The notes: generated by a model from the letters alone, not told the origin. A stretch of DNA of 64,000 nt from Streptomyces lucensis JCM 4490 (GCF_014650035.1 NZ_BMUE01000002.1:124001-188000), one strand, 5' to 3'. Shown: positions 23,596-33,163, counted from the stretch's first letter. Translations and numbers: made by a program.

Positions 23596-26500
23596 TCACC
23601 CGGTTGCGATCGCCGAGTATGTCCAGACCTCCGCAGGGATCTCGTGCTTCAGCTTCCACGTGATCGCCATCGGCTTGCTCCCGGTGTGCTCCACGTACTC
23701 GGCGGGACCCAGCAGCATCCACGGCTGTGCGCCGCCTATGTCCGTGTTCTTGTGACGGCGGACGAAGAGCAGCACGTGGCTGCCCCCCGTGGCGTGGCGC
23801 TGGTAACGCAAGCCGGTTGGCGAGGTATCCGAGATCGTGTTCTGGGACTCCCAGTGGAAGAGGGACTCGCTCAAGGCGTAGTCGTGGTACCGGGTCTGTG
23901 GGGAGAAGTCCTTCTCGTCCTTCTCCAAGGTGATGAGCAGCGCGTCGGTTCTCACCGACTCGCACCACCTCACGCCTTCCCGGAAGTCTCCCGGCATGAA
24001 GCCGCCGATGGCGGACTGGCCGAGGGCGGGCAGGATTTCCTCGCGGGTGTAGGAAGCGTGCACGGTGAGGGGGATGCCGGCCTGGCCGCCCACTCCCAGG
24101 AGCGGGATGGGGACGTGTTCCGTGCGGGCGAGGTTGTACTCGAGTACCTGACGCAGTTCGCTTCTCACCGCGTCGTGCCTGCGCAGCATCGCGAACCCGG
24201 CGTCATAGCGTGCGAACCCCTTCCGCGTAACGCCACCGAGCGGCCACAGCTGGAAGAAGAGCATGCGAGCGTATGCCTGCCCCTGCTCGTCGAGCTCGCT
24301 GTACGCGGGGGCGTCATCTTCCAGCATGCGGGTGTAGGCGGCTACGCGCAGCGGGTCGTCCACATGCAGGAAGGAAGCAACGCGCTTGAGCAGCGCTGCC
24401 TCACCCTCGGGTGCGTCACCCTTGAGCAGACCGGAGCGGCGGAGGAGGCCGGTCCAGGAGTTGCCGTTGCCGCGATACAGCTCCTTCAGTTCGCGACCGC
24501 TCTCGGACAGGTAGCGGCTGAGTTTCGGCTCGGCGTAGTCAGCGACCTCACGGGCCAGCACCGTCACGTTGACGCCGATCTGCTCCTTGATGTTGGCGAT
24601 GATGATTCTCTTCGCCTTCTCCTCAAGGATGATCTGGCAGCCGGAAGGCAGCTGGGGGAAGTCGTGCTCGATGTTGTCGAGGAGGCGCTTACGGGTCAGG
24701 TTGGTGAGCGCCCGGAACTGGTTCTCGAAGCGGAATTCCTTGCGGTGCTGTCCGATGAAGTCCAGCACCGTGAGGACCGCCTTGTCCTCAGAACGGCGGA
24801 GCCCCCGGCCGAGCTGCTGGAGGAAGACGGTGGCGCTGGAGGTCGGTCGGAGCAGGAGCAGCGTGTCCACGTCCGGGATGTCGAGCCCTTCGTTGAAGAG
24901 GTCGACCGAGAAGATCACCTGTAGCGCCCCTGATCTCAGGTCGGTCAGGGCCTGCTTGCGCTGCTCTGCGGGAGTCTCACCGGACAGGGCGACGGCGTTG
25001 AGGCCGGCGGTACGGAAGGCTTCCGCCATGAAGTGCGCGTGCGGCACCGACACGCAGAAGCCCAGCGCACGCATGGCACCGGGTTCAACGATCTTCTCCC
25101 TGACTGCCTTCACGACCAGCTTCGCGCGCCTCACGTCGCTCGACAGCTGGTTGCTCAGCGAACCGGGGTCGTAGGCCCCGCGCTTCCACTCCACGGTGCT
25201 GAGATCGGTGTTGTCGCTGATCCCGAAGTAGTGGAAGGGGCTGAGCAGGTCGTTCTCCAACGCCTCCCACAGCCGCATCTCGGCAGCGATCCGGCCATCG
25301 AAGAACTCGTCCTGGATGTTCCTGCCGTCCATGCGCTCCGGCGTAGCCGTGAGCCCCAGCAACTCCAACGGTTCGAAGTGGTCCAGGATCTTCCGGTAGG
25401 TCGGTGCCGTCCCATGGTGGAACTCGTCGATCACGATCACGTCGAAGTGATCGGGTGCGAGCCGGTCGAGAGCCCGCGCGTTCAGGGACTGCACGCTGGC
25501 GAACACGTGCGTCCAGCGCTCCGGGATCTCACCGCTGTGGAGGGACTCGCCGAAGTGCGCACCTACCAGGACGTCCTGGTAGGTGCGAAGGGACTGCTGC
25601 AGTATTTCCTTGCGGTGAGCGACGAACAGCAGCCGCAGGTCACGGTCGTGCTTCCTGCGCAGTTCCTTGTAGTCGAGAGCAGCCATGACCGTCTTGCCGG
25701 TGCCGGTGGCGGCGACGAGAAGGTTGCGGTGCCTGCCGTGTACCGCCCGCTCGACCTGCAGCCGCTCCAGCATGTCGCGCTGATGCGGGTACGGCCGTAC
25801 CTCGAGACCGGACAGTGTGATCCTGCGTTCGGCGGCGGTGGCCGACGACGATCCGCCCGCGATCGCCAACGCCTCCTGCAAGCGGTCGCCGTCGGCGACC
25901 GGGTCGTACGTCTCGAAGGACGGGTCACTCCAGTACGCGTCGAAGGTGGCCTCGAACTTGCGCAGTACGTCCGGTGTGGCAACGGACGACAGCCGTACGT
26001 TCCACTCCAAGCCGTCGAGCAACGCGGTCTTGGACAGGTTGGAGCTGCCGACATAGGCGGTGTCGTAGCCGCTCCTGCGGCGGAAGAGCCAAGCCTTGGC
26101 ATGGAGTCGCGTGGACCGGGTCTCGTAGTTGACCTTGACCTCGGCGTTGAACTCCTCGACCAGCCGATCGAGGGCACGCCGCTCGGTCGCACCGATGTAG
26201 GTAGTCGTGATGACGCGGATCGGCACGCCTCGCTCGTGGGCCGCCCGCAGCGAATGCTCTATGACCCGCAGGCCGTGCCACTTGACGAAGGCGCAGATGA
26301 GGTCGACACGGTCAGCCGTGGCAAGCTCGGCGCGCAGCTCGAAGCCGAGGCTCGGGTCCTCGGGCGCGTTGGTGATGAGCGCCGTCTCGGAGAGCGGGAT
26401 ACCGGGCCGGACGGCATAGACGCCCGGTGCCTCCTGCCGCGTGAGGGCGAGCAACTGGCGGGGCCCCTCGGCGACGAGGTCCACCCACTCCCGGGCACCG

Positions 26501-26760
26501 TCCAGCGTGCTGATGGACTCGAGGATGTGGTTGGCGGCGTAGACCCGCTCGCCGGCCGGGACGTTCTGCAGCACGCGCTGAACGGTGCCCGCGACGTGCC
26601 TAGCGAGCACGTGCGGTACGGATTCGGGGCCCACCGTGTCACTCACGGGATGCCAGCCGGCGCCGGCGAGCTCCTCCAACTGCTGCGCGAGACGCAGGGT
26701 GATGAGCTGTTCGTACAGCCCATCGGACAGGCTGGAGGTGGTTCGCTGGTTCCCGGACAT
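23596..26760 (-). CDS. PLD-nuclease / DEAD-box helicase / DUF3427 fusion protein
   Basis: A 1054-residue multidomain DNA-processing protein. Residues 140-260 are a phospholipase-D-type nuclease with one HxK motif (H220, K222) and N241, so it would act as a dimer. Residues 325-660 form a superfamily II helicase: Walker A ATGTGKT at 351-357, DEFH box at 445-448, LTATPERMDG, SVDLFNEGLDIPDVD, and motif VI QQLGRGLRR at 648-656. The rest (about 690-1040) matches the DUF3427 region. The ATG at 26760 is preferred over an earlier frame start. G+C is visibly lower than in neighbours. Such fusions occur in mobile and defence contexts, but no methylase or other partner is next to it. Confidence 0.88.
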   Translation of the reverse strand: MSGNQRTTSSLSDGLYEQLITLRLAQQLEELAGAGWHPVSDTVGPESVPHVLARHVAGTVQRVLQNVPAGERVYAANHILESISTLDGAREWVDLVAEGPRQLLALTRQEAPGVYAVRPGIPLSETALITNAPEDPSLGFELRAELATADRVDLICAFVKWHGLRVIEHSLRAAHERGVPIRVITTTYIGATERRALDRLVEEFNAEVKVNYETRSTRLHAKAWLFRRRSGYDTAYVGSSNLSKTALLDGLEWNVRLSSVATPDVLRKFEATFDAYWSDPSFETYDPVADGDRLQEALAIAGGSSSATAAERRITLSGLEVRPYPHQRDMLERLQVERAVHGRHRNLLVAATGTGKTVMAALDYKELRRKHDRDLRLLFVAHRKEILQQSLRTYQDVLVGAHFGESLHSGEIPERWTHVFASVQSLNARALDRLAPDHFDVIVIDEFHHGTAPTYRKILDHFEPLELLGLTATPERMDGRNIQDEFFDGRIAAEMRLWEALENDLLSPFHYFGISDNTDLSTVEWKRGAYDPGSLSNQLSSDVRRAKLVVKAVREKIVEPGAMRALGFCVSVPHAHFMAEAFRTAGLNAVALSGETPAEQRKQALTDLRSGALQVIFSVDLFNEGLDIPDVDTLLLLRPTSSATVFLQQLGRGLRRSEDKAVLTVLDFIGQHRKEFRFENQFRALTNLTRKRLLDNIEHDFPQLPSGCQIILEEKAKRIIIANIKEQIGVNVTVLAREVADYAEPKLSRYLSESGRELKELYRGNGNSWTGLLRRSGLLKGDAPEGEAALLKRVASFLHVDDPLRVAAYTRMLEDDAPAYSELDEQGQAYARMLFFQLWPLGGVTRKGFARYDAGFAMLRRHDAVRSELRQVLEYNLARTEHVPIPLLGVGGQAGIPLTVHASYTREEILPALGQSAIGGFMPGDFREGVRWCESVRTDALLITLEKDEKDFSPQTRYHDYALSESLFHWESQNTISDTSPTGLRYQRHATGGSHVLLFVRRHKNTDIGGAQPWMLLGPAEYVEHTGSKPMAITWKLKHEIPAEVWTYSAIATG

Positions 26761-26895
26761 CCGCGCGTACCCCCGTTGGCCACGTCGATGGGCGATGCAC
26801 ATGTGTTGTAGCAGGGGGTACTGACAGAGCTTGAGCCGGGTGGACCGCGCACGTGTCCTACCGCCTGGTGGACTCGGCAAGGAGACGCCGACCGG

Positions 26896-27339
26896 TCACA
26901 GTAGTGAGAGGACTCCCAGGCCGATCCCGAAGGCCATGGAGAACACGCACCACACCAGGTTCGCCGTGGGCGAGTACGACTTCGCTGTGCGGATCACCAC
27001 CGCGCGCCGCGGGTCCTCCGGGTCGTAGCGCAGGATCACCGGAGTGCCGCGGTACAGGGCGTTGGGGGAGTCGCAGTTCAGGGGCACCTGGCGGTAGGTC
27101 TGCGTGGTGGGGGCCGCGGGGTGGCCCAGGGGCGGGGCCTGGTAGCGGATCTGGGGTGGGTGGTACGACGTGCCGACGCGGCGGGGGGAGTTGGCCACCT
27201 CACCCCTTGTCCGGACGCCCCGCGCACCGAGCCGGGCCAGGGACCGGCGGGCGCGCAGGGCGGCGTGGGTGCCGTGGGCGCCGATGAACGTCCAGAAGGC
27301 GGAGAAGAGGAGAAGGGCGGTGCGCCAGGGCTGGGACAT
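26896..27339 (-). CDS. DUF3592-type membrane protein
   Basis: A 147-residue protein with a hydrophobic segment near each end (TALLLFSAFWTFIGAHGTH and LVWCVFSMAFGIGLGVLSLL). Between them is an extracellular-type beta domain with the DUF3592 signature VPLNCDSPNALYRGTPVILRYDPEDPRRAVV. The ATG at 27339 begins MSQPWRTALLLF. A second protein with the same topology lies at 49866. The function is unknown. Confidence 0.7.
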   Translation of the reverse strand: MSQPWRTALLLFSAFWTFIGAHGTHAALRARRSLARLGARGVRTRGEVANSPRRVGTSYHPPQIRYQAPPLGHPAAPTTQTYRQVPLNCDSPNALYRGTPVILRYDPEDPRRAVVIRTAKSYSPTANLVWCVFSMAFGIGLGVLSLL

Positions 27340-27382
27340 GGCAGGTCTCGCCCCCTTCGCCTCGCTCCGGTGGGCCAGTTCC

Positions 27383-28414
27383 TCAGACGGCTGTCGCCGG
27401 GGGCGGCGTTCCGTGGCAGTCGCCGTAGCTGCGGCCCGCCCCGCACCAGCAGTCCGCCCCCCGCTGGGGCGGCCACGCGACCGCCCGCCCCCGTGCCGCC
27501 AGCGTCGTCGCGTACTGCGGCAGCAGAGCGGTGTCCTCGGGGGACGAGCCCTCCGAGGCCGCGAAGGCCTCGTAGGACGGGACCGTGCCCGTCACGATGC
27601 CCAGGTTGGGGGTGCCGGAGGAGGCCAGTTCGCGCAGGGACGCCTCTATCGTCGACAGGTGGGACTCGTGGGAGTCGTACTCCGTGGAGAGGGCCGGGTA
27701 CGCCGACAGGAGTTCCGTGAGTTCGGGGGCCGGCCAGTGCAGGACCGCGACCGGGAACGGGCGGGACAGGGCCTCGCGGTAGGCGCCCAGTTCCGCGCGC
27801 AGGCGCTGGATCTCCGCCTCCAGCTCCGCCGGGTTCTCCGAGCCCAGGGACCAGACGCGCTTGGGGTCGTGGAGTTCGTCCAGGGTGATCGGGGAGGTGT
27901 GGAGGGTGTCCGCCAGGGTGTCCCAGTCGTCGTGGGGCAGGCCCCGCATGCGGCGGACGCGGTGGCGGCCGTAGAGGAGGGGATGGGTGGGGTGCGGGGG
28001 TTCCGTCCCCTCGGGGAGCAGGAGCGTCGCCGCCTCCGTGAAGGCCGCCTCCGCCGCCTCCAGCTCGTCGTGGGCCTCCAGGGCCTCGGCCACGATCACC
28101 CAGGGCGCCGGGTCGCGCGGTGCGGTCGCGCGGATGCCGTCGATGATCGCCCTGGCCTCGGCCTCGTGGTCGTACTCCCAGAGGTTGGACGCCTTCAGGG
28201 CGCGGACCAGGGAGGGGTTCGCCAGGCCTTCGGCGGTGGACAGCAGGCGGTCGTAGAGCGCGGTGGCGGCGGGGCGGTCGCCGGACAGTTCCAGGTGGGC
28301 CGCGGCTCGCAGCAGCAGGGCCTCGGCGTCCTCCGGGTACAGTCCGGCGGTCCGCTCCAGGCGTGCCGCCTCGGCGGTGTGGTCGACGTTCTCGGCAGGC
28401 GTGTCGGGGCGCAT
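27383..28414 (-). CDS. TPR-like protein with C-terminal SEC-C motif
   Basis: A 343-residue cytosolic protein. The first 150 residues are helical repeats of tetratricopeptide type (GLYPEDAEALLLRAAAHLELSG, PWVIVAEALEAHDELEAAEAAF). A coiled section (ELEAEIQRLRAELGAYREAL) and a C-terminal zinc-binding SEC-C motif (CWCGAGRSYGDCHG) follow. SEC-C motifs occur at the end of SecA and in many stand-alone proteins. The ATG at 28414 gives MRPDTPAENV. It is divergent from the Ser/Thr kinase, with 148 bases between the starts. A shared role is possible but unproven. Confidence 0.75.
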   Translation of the reverse strand: MRPDTPAENVDHTAEAARLERTAGLYPEDAEALLLRAAAHLELSGDRPAATALYDRLLSTAEGLANPSLVRALKASNLWEYDHEAEARAIIDGIRATAPRDPAPWVIVAEALEAHDELEAAEAAFTEAATLLLPEGTEPPHPTHPLLYGRHRVRRMRGLPHDDWDTLADTLHTSPITLDELHDPKRVWSLGSENPAELEAEIQRLRAELGAYREALSRPFPVAVLHWPAPELTELLSAYPALSTEYDSHESHLSTIEASLRELASSGTPNLGIVTGTVPSYEAFAASEGSSPEDTALLPQYATTLAARGRAVAWPPQRGADCWCGAGRSYGDCHGTPPPATAV

Positions 28415-28562
28415 GGGGGACACCGTACTGCCGAGCGGTGACGGGAGGGAGTATGCGCTGGTGGCCGGCGCCTCCCGGGGGGAGAAGGTGTGGGCATTCG
28501 CCGGTGCCGCGGTGGCCGCCGACCGTACTCTGACACCAGGCACCGAACCACTGGAGGCGGGT

Positions 28563-30116
28563 GTGGAGCGCGGTGAGCTGATAGCGGGGCGTTACGAACT
28601 GCTGAAGCGGCTGGGCCGGGGCGGCATGGGGGAGGTGTGGGCCGCACGGGATCGCACTCTCCACCGTGACGTCGCGCTCAAGTCGCTCGATCTCGACGCC
28701 GCCGTACATCCGGAGCTGCCCCAGCGGTTCGAGCGCGAGGCGGTGGCCGCCGCGCAGGTCAACCACCCCAACGTGGTCGCCCTGTACGACCGGGGCGTCC
28801 ACGAGGACCTGCTGTTCCTGGTGATGGAGAAGGTCGAGGGGCTGACGCTCAGCGAGTACATCCATGCCGAGAGTCCCGTGCCCCTGGGGCGCGCCCTTGA
28901 GATCGCCGAAGGCATCTGCACGGCGCTGGTGGCGGCACATCAGGCCCGCGTCATCCACTACGACATCAAGCCGCACAACGTGATGCTCACCCCGGACGGG
29001 CAGGTGAAGGTCGTCGACTTCGGGATCGCGGGGTTCGTCCAGAGCGCGTTCACCCTGGCGCGTTCCTCTCAGCTGACGCCGGCGGGCACCCCGGAGTACG
29101 GCGCCCCGGAACAGTTCCTCACCGAGCGCGGTGACGAACGCTCCGACCTGTACGCGCTCGGCGGGGTGCTGTTCGCCCTGCTCACCGGTCAGCCGCCCTT
29201 CACCGGCCACAACGGCCTCGCGGTCATGCGGCGCAAACTGGACGAGGAGGCGCCACGCGCCGATGCGCTCCGCCCCGGCCTGCCGCCCGCGGTCGCCGAC
29301 CTGGTCGCCGAGCTTCTGCACCGCGATCCGCGGCGACGTCCCGCGTCGGCGCGGCTCGTCCGGGAACGGCTGCGGGAGTTACGTGCCGCTCTCGGACCGT
29401 CGGAAGAGGGCACGTCGGACCTGCCCCCCACGAGGGTGCAGCCGCCGCGCACGCGTCGCGCGGACGGCACGCGGCAACCGCTCGACCGGGGCGGGCCGTT
29501 CACCGTTTCCTGGACCGGGGAGGAGCCTCTGTCGGCATACGCCGACTCCCGGAAGGTGCGGCGGGCGGCCATCGGGCTCGGGATCGCGTTGGCAGTGGGG
29601 CTGGCGGGCGCCCTCGTCCCGGTGATCCTGAAGCCCGGTGAGACGCTGTCCGACGAGCCCGGCAACGGATGGATGGCCATGCTCGTGGTGTTTGGCGTCA
29701 TCGGCGTCTTCAGCCTTCTCATGCTCCTCGTGCAGGCCGCCTGCCAGTTTCCGCGCGTCACGTCCCCCTGGACGCTCCAGATCGGGCCGCCGGGCATCAG
29801 GACCACTCACGGACCCGACAGTCGCGAGTACCGATGGAACCAGGTGCAGACGTATGCCACCGAGGAAGTCACCAATGACGCCGGCAACTGGTGCAACGCC
29901 GGCCTCTACGTCAAGTTCCTGAAGGGCGACAAACGCAGGGATCTGGACCGGTACCGTCCGGCAGGGTGGCCGTTCCCGCGGCGTGCGATGAAACGGGATG
30001 GGATGCTCCCCGTCTGCGTCCTCGGGCCCATGACGGAACAGCAGCGGGCCGCGCTCGACGACGCCCTCGCCCGGTACGCCCGGGGCAAGCGAGCCGGTGA
30101 GGCCTGGGGGACGTAG
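28563..30116 (+). CDS. Membrane-anchored Ser/Thr protein kinase
   Basis: A 517-residue eukaryotic-like kinase. The Gly loop LGRGGMGEV is at 17-25, with catalytic Lys40. The catalytic loop is HYDIKPHN (Asp134) and the Mg-binding DFG is at 152-154, followed by GTPEYGAPEQ. Tyr replaces the usual Arg before the catalytic Asp, so this is a non-RD kinase. After a Pro-rich linker come two membrane spans (IGLGIALAVGLAGALVPVIL, then MLVVFGVIGVFSLLMLLVQAA) and a 130-residue C-terminal domain with a PH-like strand pattern. PASTA repeats are absent. The GTG at 28563 has GGAGG five bases upstream. Confidence 0.9.
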   Translation: MERGELIAGRYELLKRLGRGGMGEVWAARDRTLHRDVALKSLDLDAAVHPELPQRFEREAVAAAQVNHPNVVALYDRGVHEDLLFLVMEKVEGLTLSEYIHAESPVPLGRALEIAEGICTALVAAHQARVIHYDIKPHNVMLTPDGQVKVVDFGIAGFVQSAFTLARSSQLTPAGTPEYGAPEQFLTERGDERSDLYALGGVLFALLTGQPPFTGHNGLAVMRRKLDEEAPRADALRPGLPPAVADLVAELLHRDPRRRPASARLVRERLRELRAALGPSEEGTSDLPPTRVQPPRTRRADGTRQPLDRGGPFTVSWTGEEPLSAYADSRKVRRAAIGLGIALAVGLAGALVPVILKPGETLSDEPGNGWMAMLVVFGVIGVFSLLMLLVQAACQFPRVTSPWTLQIGPPGIRTTHGPDSREYRWNQVQTYATEEVTNDAGNWCNAGLYVKFLKGDKRRDLDRYRPAGWPFPRRAMKRDGMLPVCVLGPMTEQQRAALDDALARYARGKRAGEAWGT

Positions 30117-30140
30117 GAAGCGGGCGGGAGTCCGGCGGGC

Positions 30141-30983
30141 TCACGTCGCCGGACCCCCCGTGCTCAGCGCGTCCACCCCCATCCGGTCCGTCTCCTCCGG
30201 GTCGCCGCCCAGGCGGTGGACCACCACCCATCTGCCGTCCGCCATCGCCCCGGCGAACACCGAGGCGTGCCGGGTCGCGCCGTTGTGCCAGTGCACGGGG
30301 CCCGCCGTCTGCCACGAGGGCGCCGGGTCGCCCAGCCGCCGTTCCACCACCAGCCGGACCAGCAGGTCGGCGACCGCGCGCGGGGTCGCCCACAGGCCGC
30401 CCGCCGGGAGGATCGCCCCGGTCATCGTCCAGGGCCTGCGGGGGCGTCCGAAGAGTCCGGGGGCGGCCAGGCGGCGCTCCGCCGGCGGGCGGGCGGTCAC
30501 CTCATGCACGTCCAGCGGGCGCAGGACGTGTTCGGCGACCAGTTCCTCGTACGGCGTGCCGGCCGCGTCGGCCAGCGCCTCGCCGAGCACGGCGTAGCCG
30601 AGGTTGGAGTACTCCTCCTCCCGGCCCGGCGGGCGCAGCAGCAGCCCGTCCAGGCGGCCGAGCAGCCGGTGCAGGGCGGGGCGGTCGAAGTCCGCGTACG
30701 GATCGCGGCGTGCGGTGCCGGGCGGCAGGCGCGGGAGGCCGGAGGTGTGCTCGGCCAGGTGCCGCAGTGTGATGCCCGTGCCGCGGGGTGCGGGCAGCCA
30801 GCGTTCGAGGGGGTCGTCGATGTCCAGCAGGCCCGCGGCGGACATGCGGGTGAGCACGGTGCCGGTGAGCACCTTCGTGAAGGAGCCGATCTCGACGAAG
30901 CGGTCCACCGCGTGGCCGTCGCCGGTCCGGGGTGGAGCCGCGTCGCTGAGGACGCAGGTCGGGATGCGGTGCACGGAGGGCAA
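30141..30983 (-). CDS. Serine hydrolase, class C beta-lactamase family
   Basis: A 280-residue protein with the penicillin-recognising fold: nucleophile motif S34-FTK37, YSN at 125-127, and the helix LAEHTSGLPRLP that marks beta-lactamase/esterase EstB-like members. A third motif of HxG type is not obvious near the end. It has no signal peptide, so it is probably cytosolic and an esterase or amidase rather than a resistance enzyme. The start is uncertain: TTG at 30983, or GTG at 30974. It ends convergently with the kinase gene. Confidence 0.78.
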   Translation of the reverse strand: MPSVHRIPTCVLSDAAPPRTGDGHAVDRFVEIGSFTKVLTGTVLTRMSAAGLLDIDDPLERWLPAPRGTGITLRHLAEHTSGLPRLPPGTARRDPYADFDRPALHRLLGRLDGLLLRPPGREEEYSNLGYAVLGEALADAAGTPYEELVAEHVLRPLDVHEVTARPPAERRLAAPGLFGRPRRPWTMTGAILPAGGLWATPRAVADLLVRLVVERRLGDPAPSWQTAGPVHWHNGATRHASVFAGAMADGRWVVVHRLGGDPEETDRMGVDALSTGGPAT

Positions 30984-31051
30984 GTAGATCTCATCGGGTA
31001 TAAAGGGCGGGTACAGGTGGGGTGTTGACGCGTGGAGAGGGAGGGAGTCCT

Positions 31052-31360
31052 ATGCACAGGCTCGCCGGGTCCCGTCGTCTCGCGCCGCTGCTGCTCCTGT
31101 TGCTGCCGGTCCTGCTGCTCGACACCGCCGGTCTCTCCGCGGCCGTGGCGCTCGCCGCGACCGCCGCCGCCGGGTCCGCGCTCATCGCCTGCGCCCTGCT
31201 GGCCGCCCGCTCCGTGCCCGCCGTGCCGCCCACCCGGGTGCGTACGGCACTGCGCGACCGGGCCCGGCGTACGGCCTTCCTGCCCCAGCGTGATCCCGAC
31301 GCGCCCGGCCGGCGACGGCCCAGGGCACCTGGGCACGCCCTCCCGGCGACCGCCGCGTAG
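31052..31360 (+). CDS. Small DUF6412-like membrane protein
   Basis: A 102-residue protein. Residues 8-55 are almost continuous hydrophobic sequence (LAPLLLLLLPVLLLDTAG, then AAVALAATAAAGSALIACALLAA), giving two membrane helices. The C-terminal half is Arg/Pro-rich. GAGGGAG lies upstream of the ATG. It precedes the YidC-like gene by 91 bases in the same direction. I recall this pairing in other Streptomyces, so it may help or depend on that insertase. Confidence 0.65.
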   Translation: MHRLAGSRRLAPLLLLLLPVLLLDTAGLSAAVALAATAAAGSALIACALLAARSVPAVPPTRVRTALRDRARRTAFLPQRDPDAPGRRRPRAPGHALPATAA

Positions 31361-31451
31361 GGCACGTACTCCCACACGCGTGACCCCGCGCGGGTCGTCA
31401 TGCCGAACTTCGCTCCTTTTCGGTACGACGAGACCCCCGGAGGGCTCATCC

Positions 31452-32159
31452 ATGTCCGTCTTCTCCGCTTTCGCCCACGTTGTCGAGTACTTCGCCGACC
31501 TGCTGGAGCCGGTCTTCCACGGCTCCGCGACCGCCGCGGCGATCGTCCTGTTCACCGCGCTCGTACGGCTCCTCGTCCACCCCCTGTCCCGGGCCGCCGC
31601 GCGCGGCCAGCGGGCCCGCGCCGCGCTGCAGCCGAAGGTCGCCGAGCTGCGCCGCAAGCACGGCAAGGACCCCGAGCGGCTGCGGCGGGCGGTGCTGGAA
31701 CTGCACGCCGAGGAGAAGGTGTCACCGCTGTCCGGCTGCCTGCCCAGCCTGCTCCAGATGCCCGCCTTCTTCCTGCTGTACCACCTCTTCTCGGGCGGCG
31801 GCGCGGGTGACGGGCTGCTCTCGCACCGGCTGTTCGCGGCGCCGCTCGGCGGGCGGTGGTCCGACGCGCTCGCCGACGGCGGGGTGTTCGGGCCGGCCGG
31901 GCTCGTCTACCTCGCGCTCTTCGCCCTCGTCGCGGCCGTCGCCGCCTTCAACTACCGGCGCACGAAGGAGATGGCGGCCGGGAACCCGGTCATGGCCGAG
32001 GGGGAGCAGGTGCCGGGGCTCGGCGCGGTCAACCGGATGATGCCGTTCATGTCGTTCTTCACGCTCGTCACCGCCGCGGTCGTCCCCCTCGCCGCGGCGC
32101 TGTACGTCGTCACCAGCACGACGTGGAGCGCGCTGGAGCGGGCCGCCCTGTACCGGTGA
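31452..32159 (+). CDS. yidC: YidC/Oxa1-family membrane protein insertase (second, short paralogue)
   Basis: A 235-residue membrane chaperone that inserts proteins into the cytoplasmic membrane. It has five hydrophobic segments and the cytosolic helical hairpin of the family (LQPKVAELRRKHGKDPERLRRAVLELHAEEKVSPLSGCLPSLLQMPAFFLLYHLF). The Arg in the first span (FTALVRLLVHPLS) corresponds to the conserved substrate-binding groove Arg. It is far shorter than the chromosomal yidC next to rnpA, lacks that gene's context, and so is an auxiliary copy. The ATG at 31452 has CGGAGGG upstream. Confidence 0.88.
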   Translation: MSVFSAFAHVVEYFADLLEPVFHGSATAAAIVLFTALVRLLVHPLSRAAARGQRARAALQPKVAELRRKHGKDPERLRRAVLELHAEEKVSPLSGCLPSLLQMPAFFLLYHLFSGGGAGDGLLSHRLFAAPLGGRWSDALADGGVFGPAGLVYLALFALVAAVAAFNYRRTKEMAAGNPVMAEGEQVPGLGAVNRMMPFMSFFTLVTAAVVPLAAALYVVTSTTWSALERAALYR

Positions 32160-32305
32160 GGTGCGGGCGGCCGGAAAGGTGAAGGCGTGGTCCAGTACGT
32201 GAACATGGTCTTGCGGACTGGATCGGGCGCTTGGAGGATCGACCAGCCCTCCGATGACCGCACCCATCGGCCGGGCGCGCCGCGCGATCGAGGGAGATTG
32301 TGACC

Positions 32306-33163
32306 ATGAAGCTGCTGCGAGTCGGTACGGCCGGAGCGGAGCGGCCCGCGCTGCTCGACGCCGAGGGGACCCTGCGGGACCTGTCGGGGATCGTGGACGA
32401 CATCGACGGGGCGCTGCTCGCCGACGACGGCGCGCTCGGCCGGATCCGGGCGGCGGCCGGCACCGGGGAGCTGCCCGTGCTGGAGGCGGACGGGCTCCGG
32501 ATCGGCCCTCCCCTCGGCCGCATCGGCAAGATCGTGTGCATCGGGCTGAACTTCCACGACCACGCCCGCGAGACGGGCGCCGAGCCGCCCGCCGAGCCGG
32601 TCGTCTTCTTCAAGGCGCCGGACACGGTCGTGGGGCCGAACGACACCGTGCTGGTGCCGCGCGGGTCCGCCAAGACGGACTGGGAGGTGGAACTGGCCGT
32701 CGTCATCGGCCGTACGGCCCGCTACCTGGAGTCCGCCGAGGAGGGGCTCGCGCACGTCGCCGGGTACGCGGTCGCGCACGACGTCTCGGAGCGGGAGTTC
32801 CAGATCGAGCGGGGCGGGACCTGGGACAAGGGAAAGAACTGCGAGACGTTCAACCCCCTCGGGCCCTGGCTGGTGACGGCGGACGAGGTGCCGGACCCGC
32901 AGCGGCTGCCGCTGAGGCTGTGGGTCAACGGGGAGCTGAAGCAGGACGGGAACACGGCCGAGCAGATCTTCCCGGTGGGGGAAGTGGTGAGCTACGTCAG
33001 CCGGTTCATGACGCTGTATCCCGGTGACGTCATCAACACGGGGACGCCGGCGGGAGTCGCGCTGGGCCGGCCCGAGCCCAAGCCGTTCCTCAGGGCCGGG
33101 GACGTGGTGGAGCTGGAGATCGAGGGGCTCGGGCGTCAGCGGCAGGAGCTGAAAAACGCCTGA
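32306..33163 (+). CDS. Fumarylacetoacetate hydrolase family protein
   Basis: A 285-residue enzyme of the FAH fold, members of which cleave or decarboxylate beta-keto and acylpyruvate substrates with a bound divalent metal. Signature parts are IVCIGLNFHDHARETG, then DWEVELAVVIGRTARY with the metal-binding Glu pair, AHDVSEREFQIE, GKNCETFNPLGPW, and GDVINTGTPAGVALG. The ATG at 32306 is nine bases from AGGGAG; a GTG at 32300 is closer. The exact substrate is unknown. Confidence 0.88.
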   Translation: MKLLRVGTAGAERPALLDAEGTLRDLSGIVDDIDGALLADDGALGRIRAAAGTGELPVLEADGLRIGPPLGRIGKIVCIGLNFHDHARETGAEPPAEPVVFFKAPDTVVGPNDTVLVPRGSAKTDWEVELAVVIGRTARYLESAEEGLAHVAGYAVAHDVSEREFQIERGGTWDKGKNCETFNPLGPWLVTADEVPDPQRLPLRLWVNGELKQDGNTAEQIFPVGEVVSYVSRFMTLYPGDVINTGTPAGVALGRPEPKPFLRAGDVVELEIEGLGRQRQELKNA

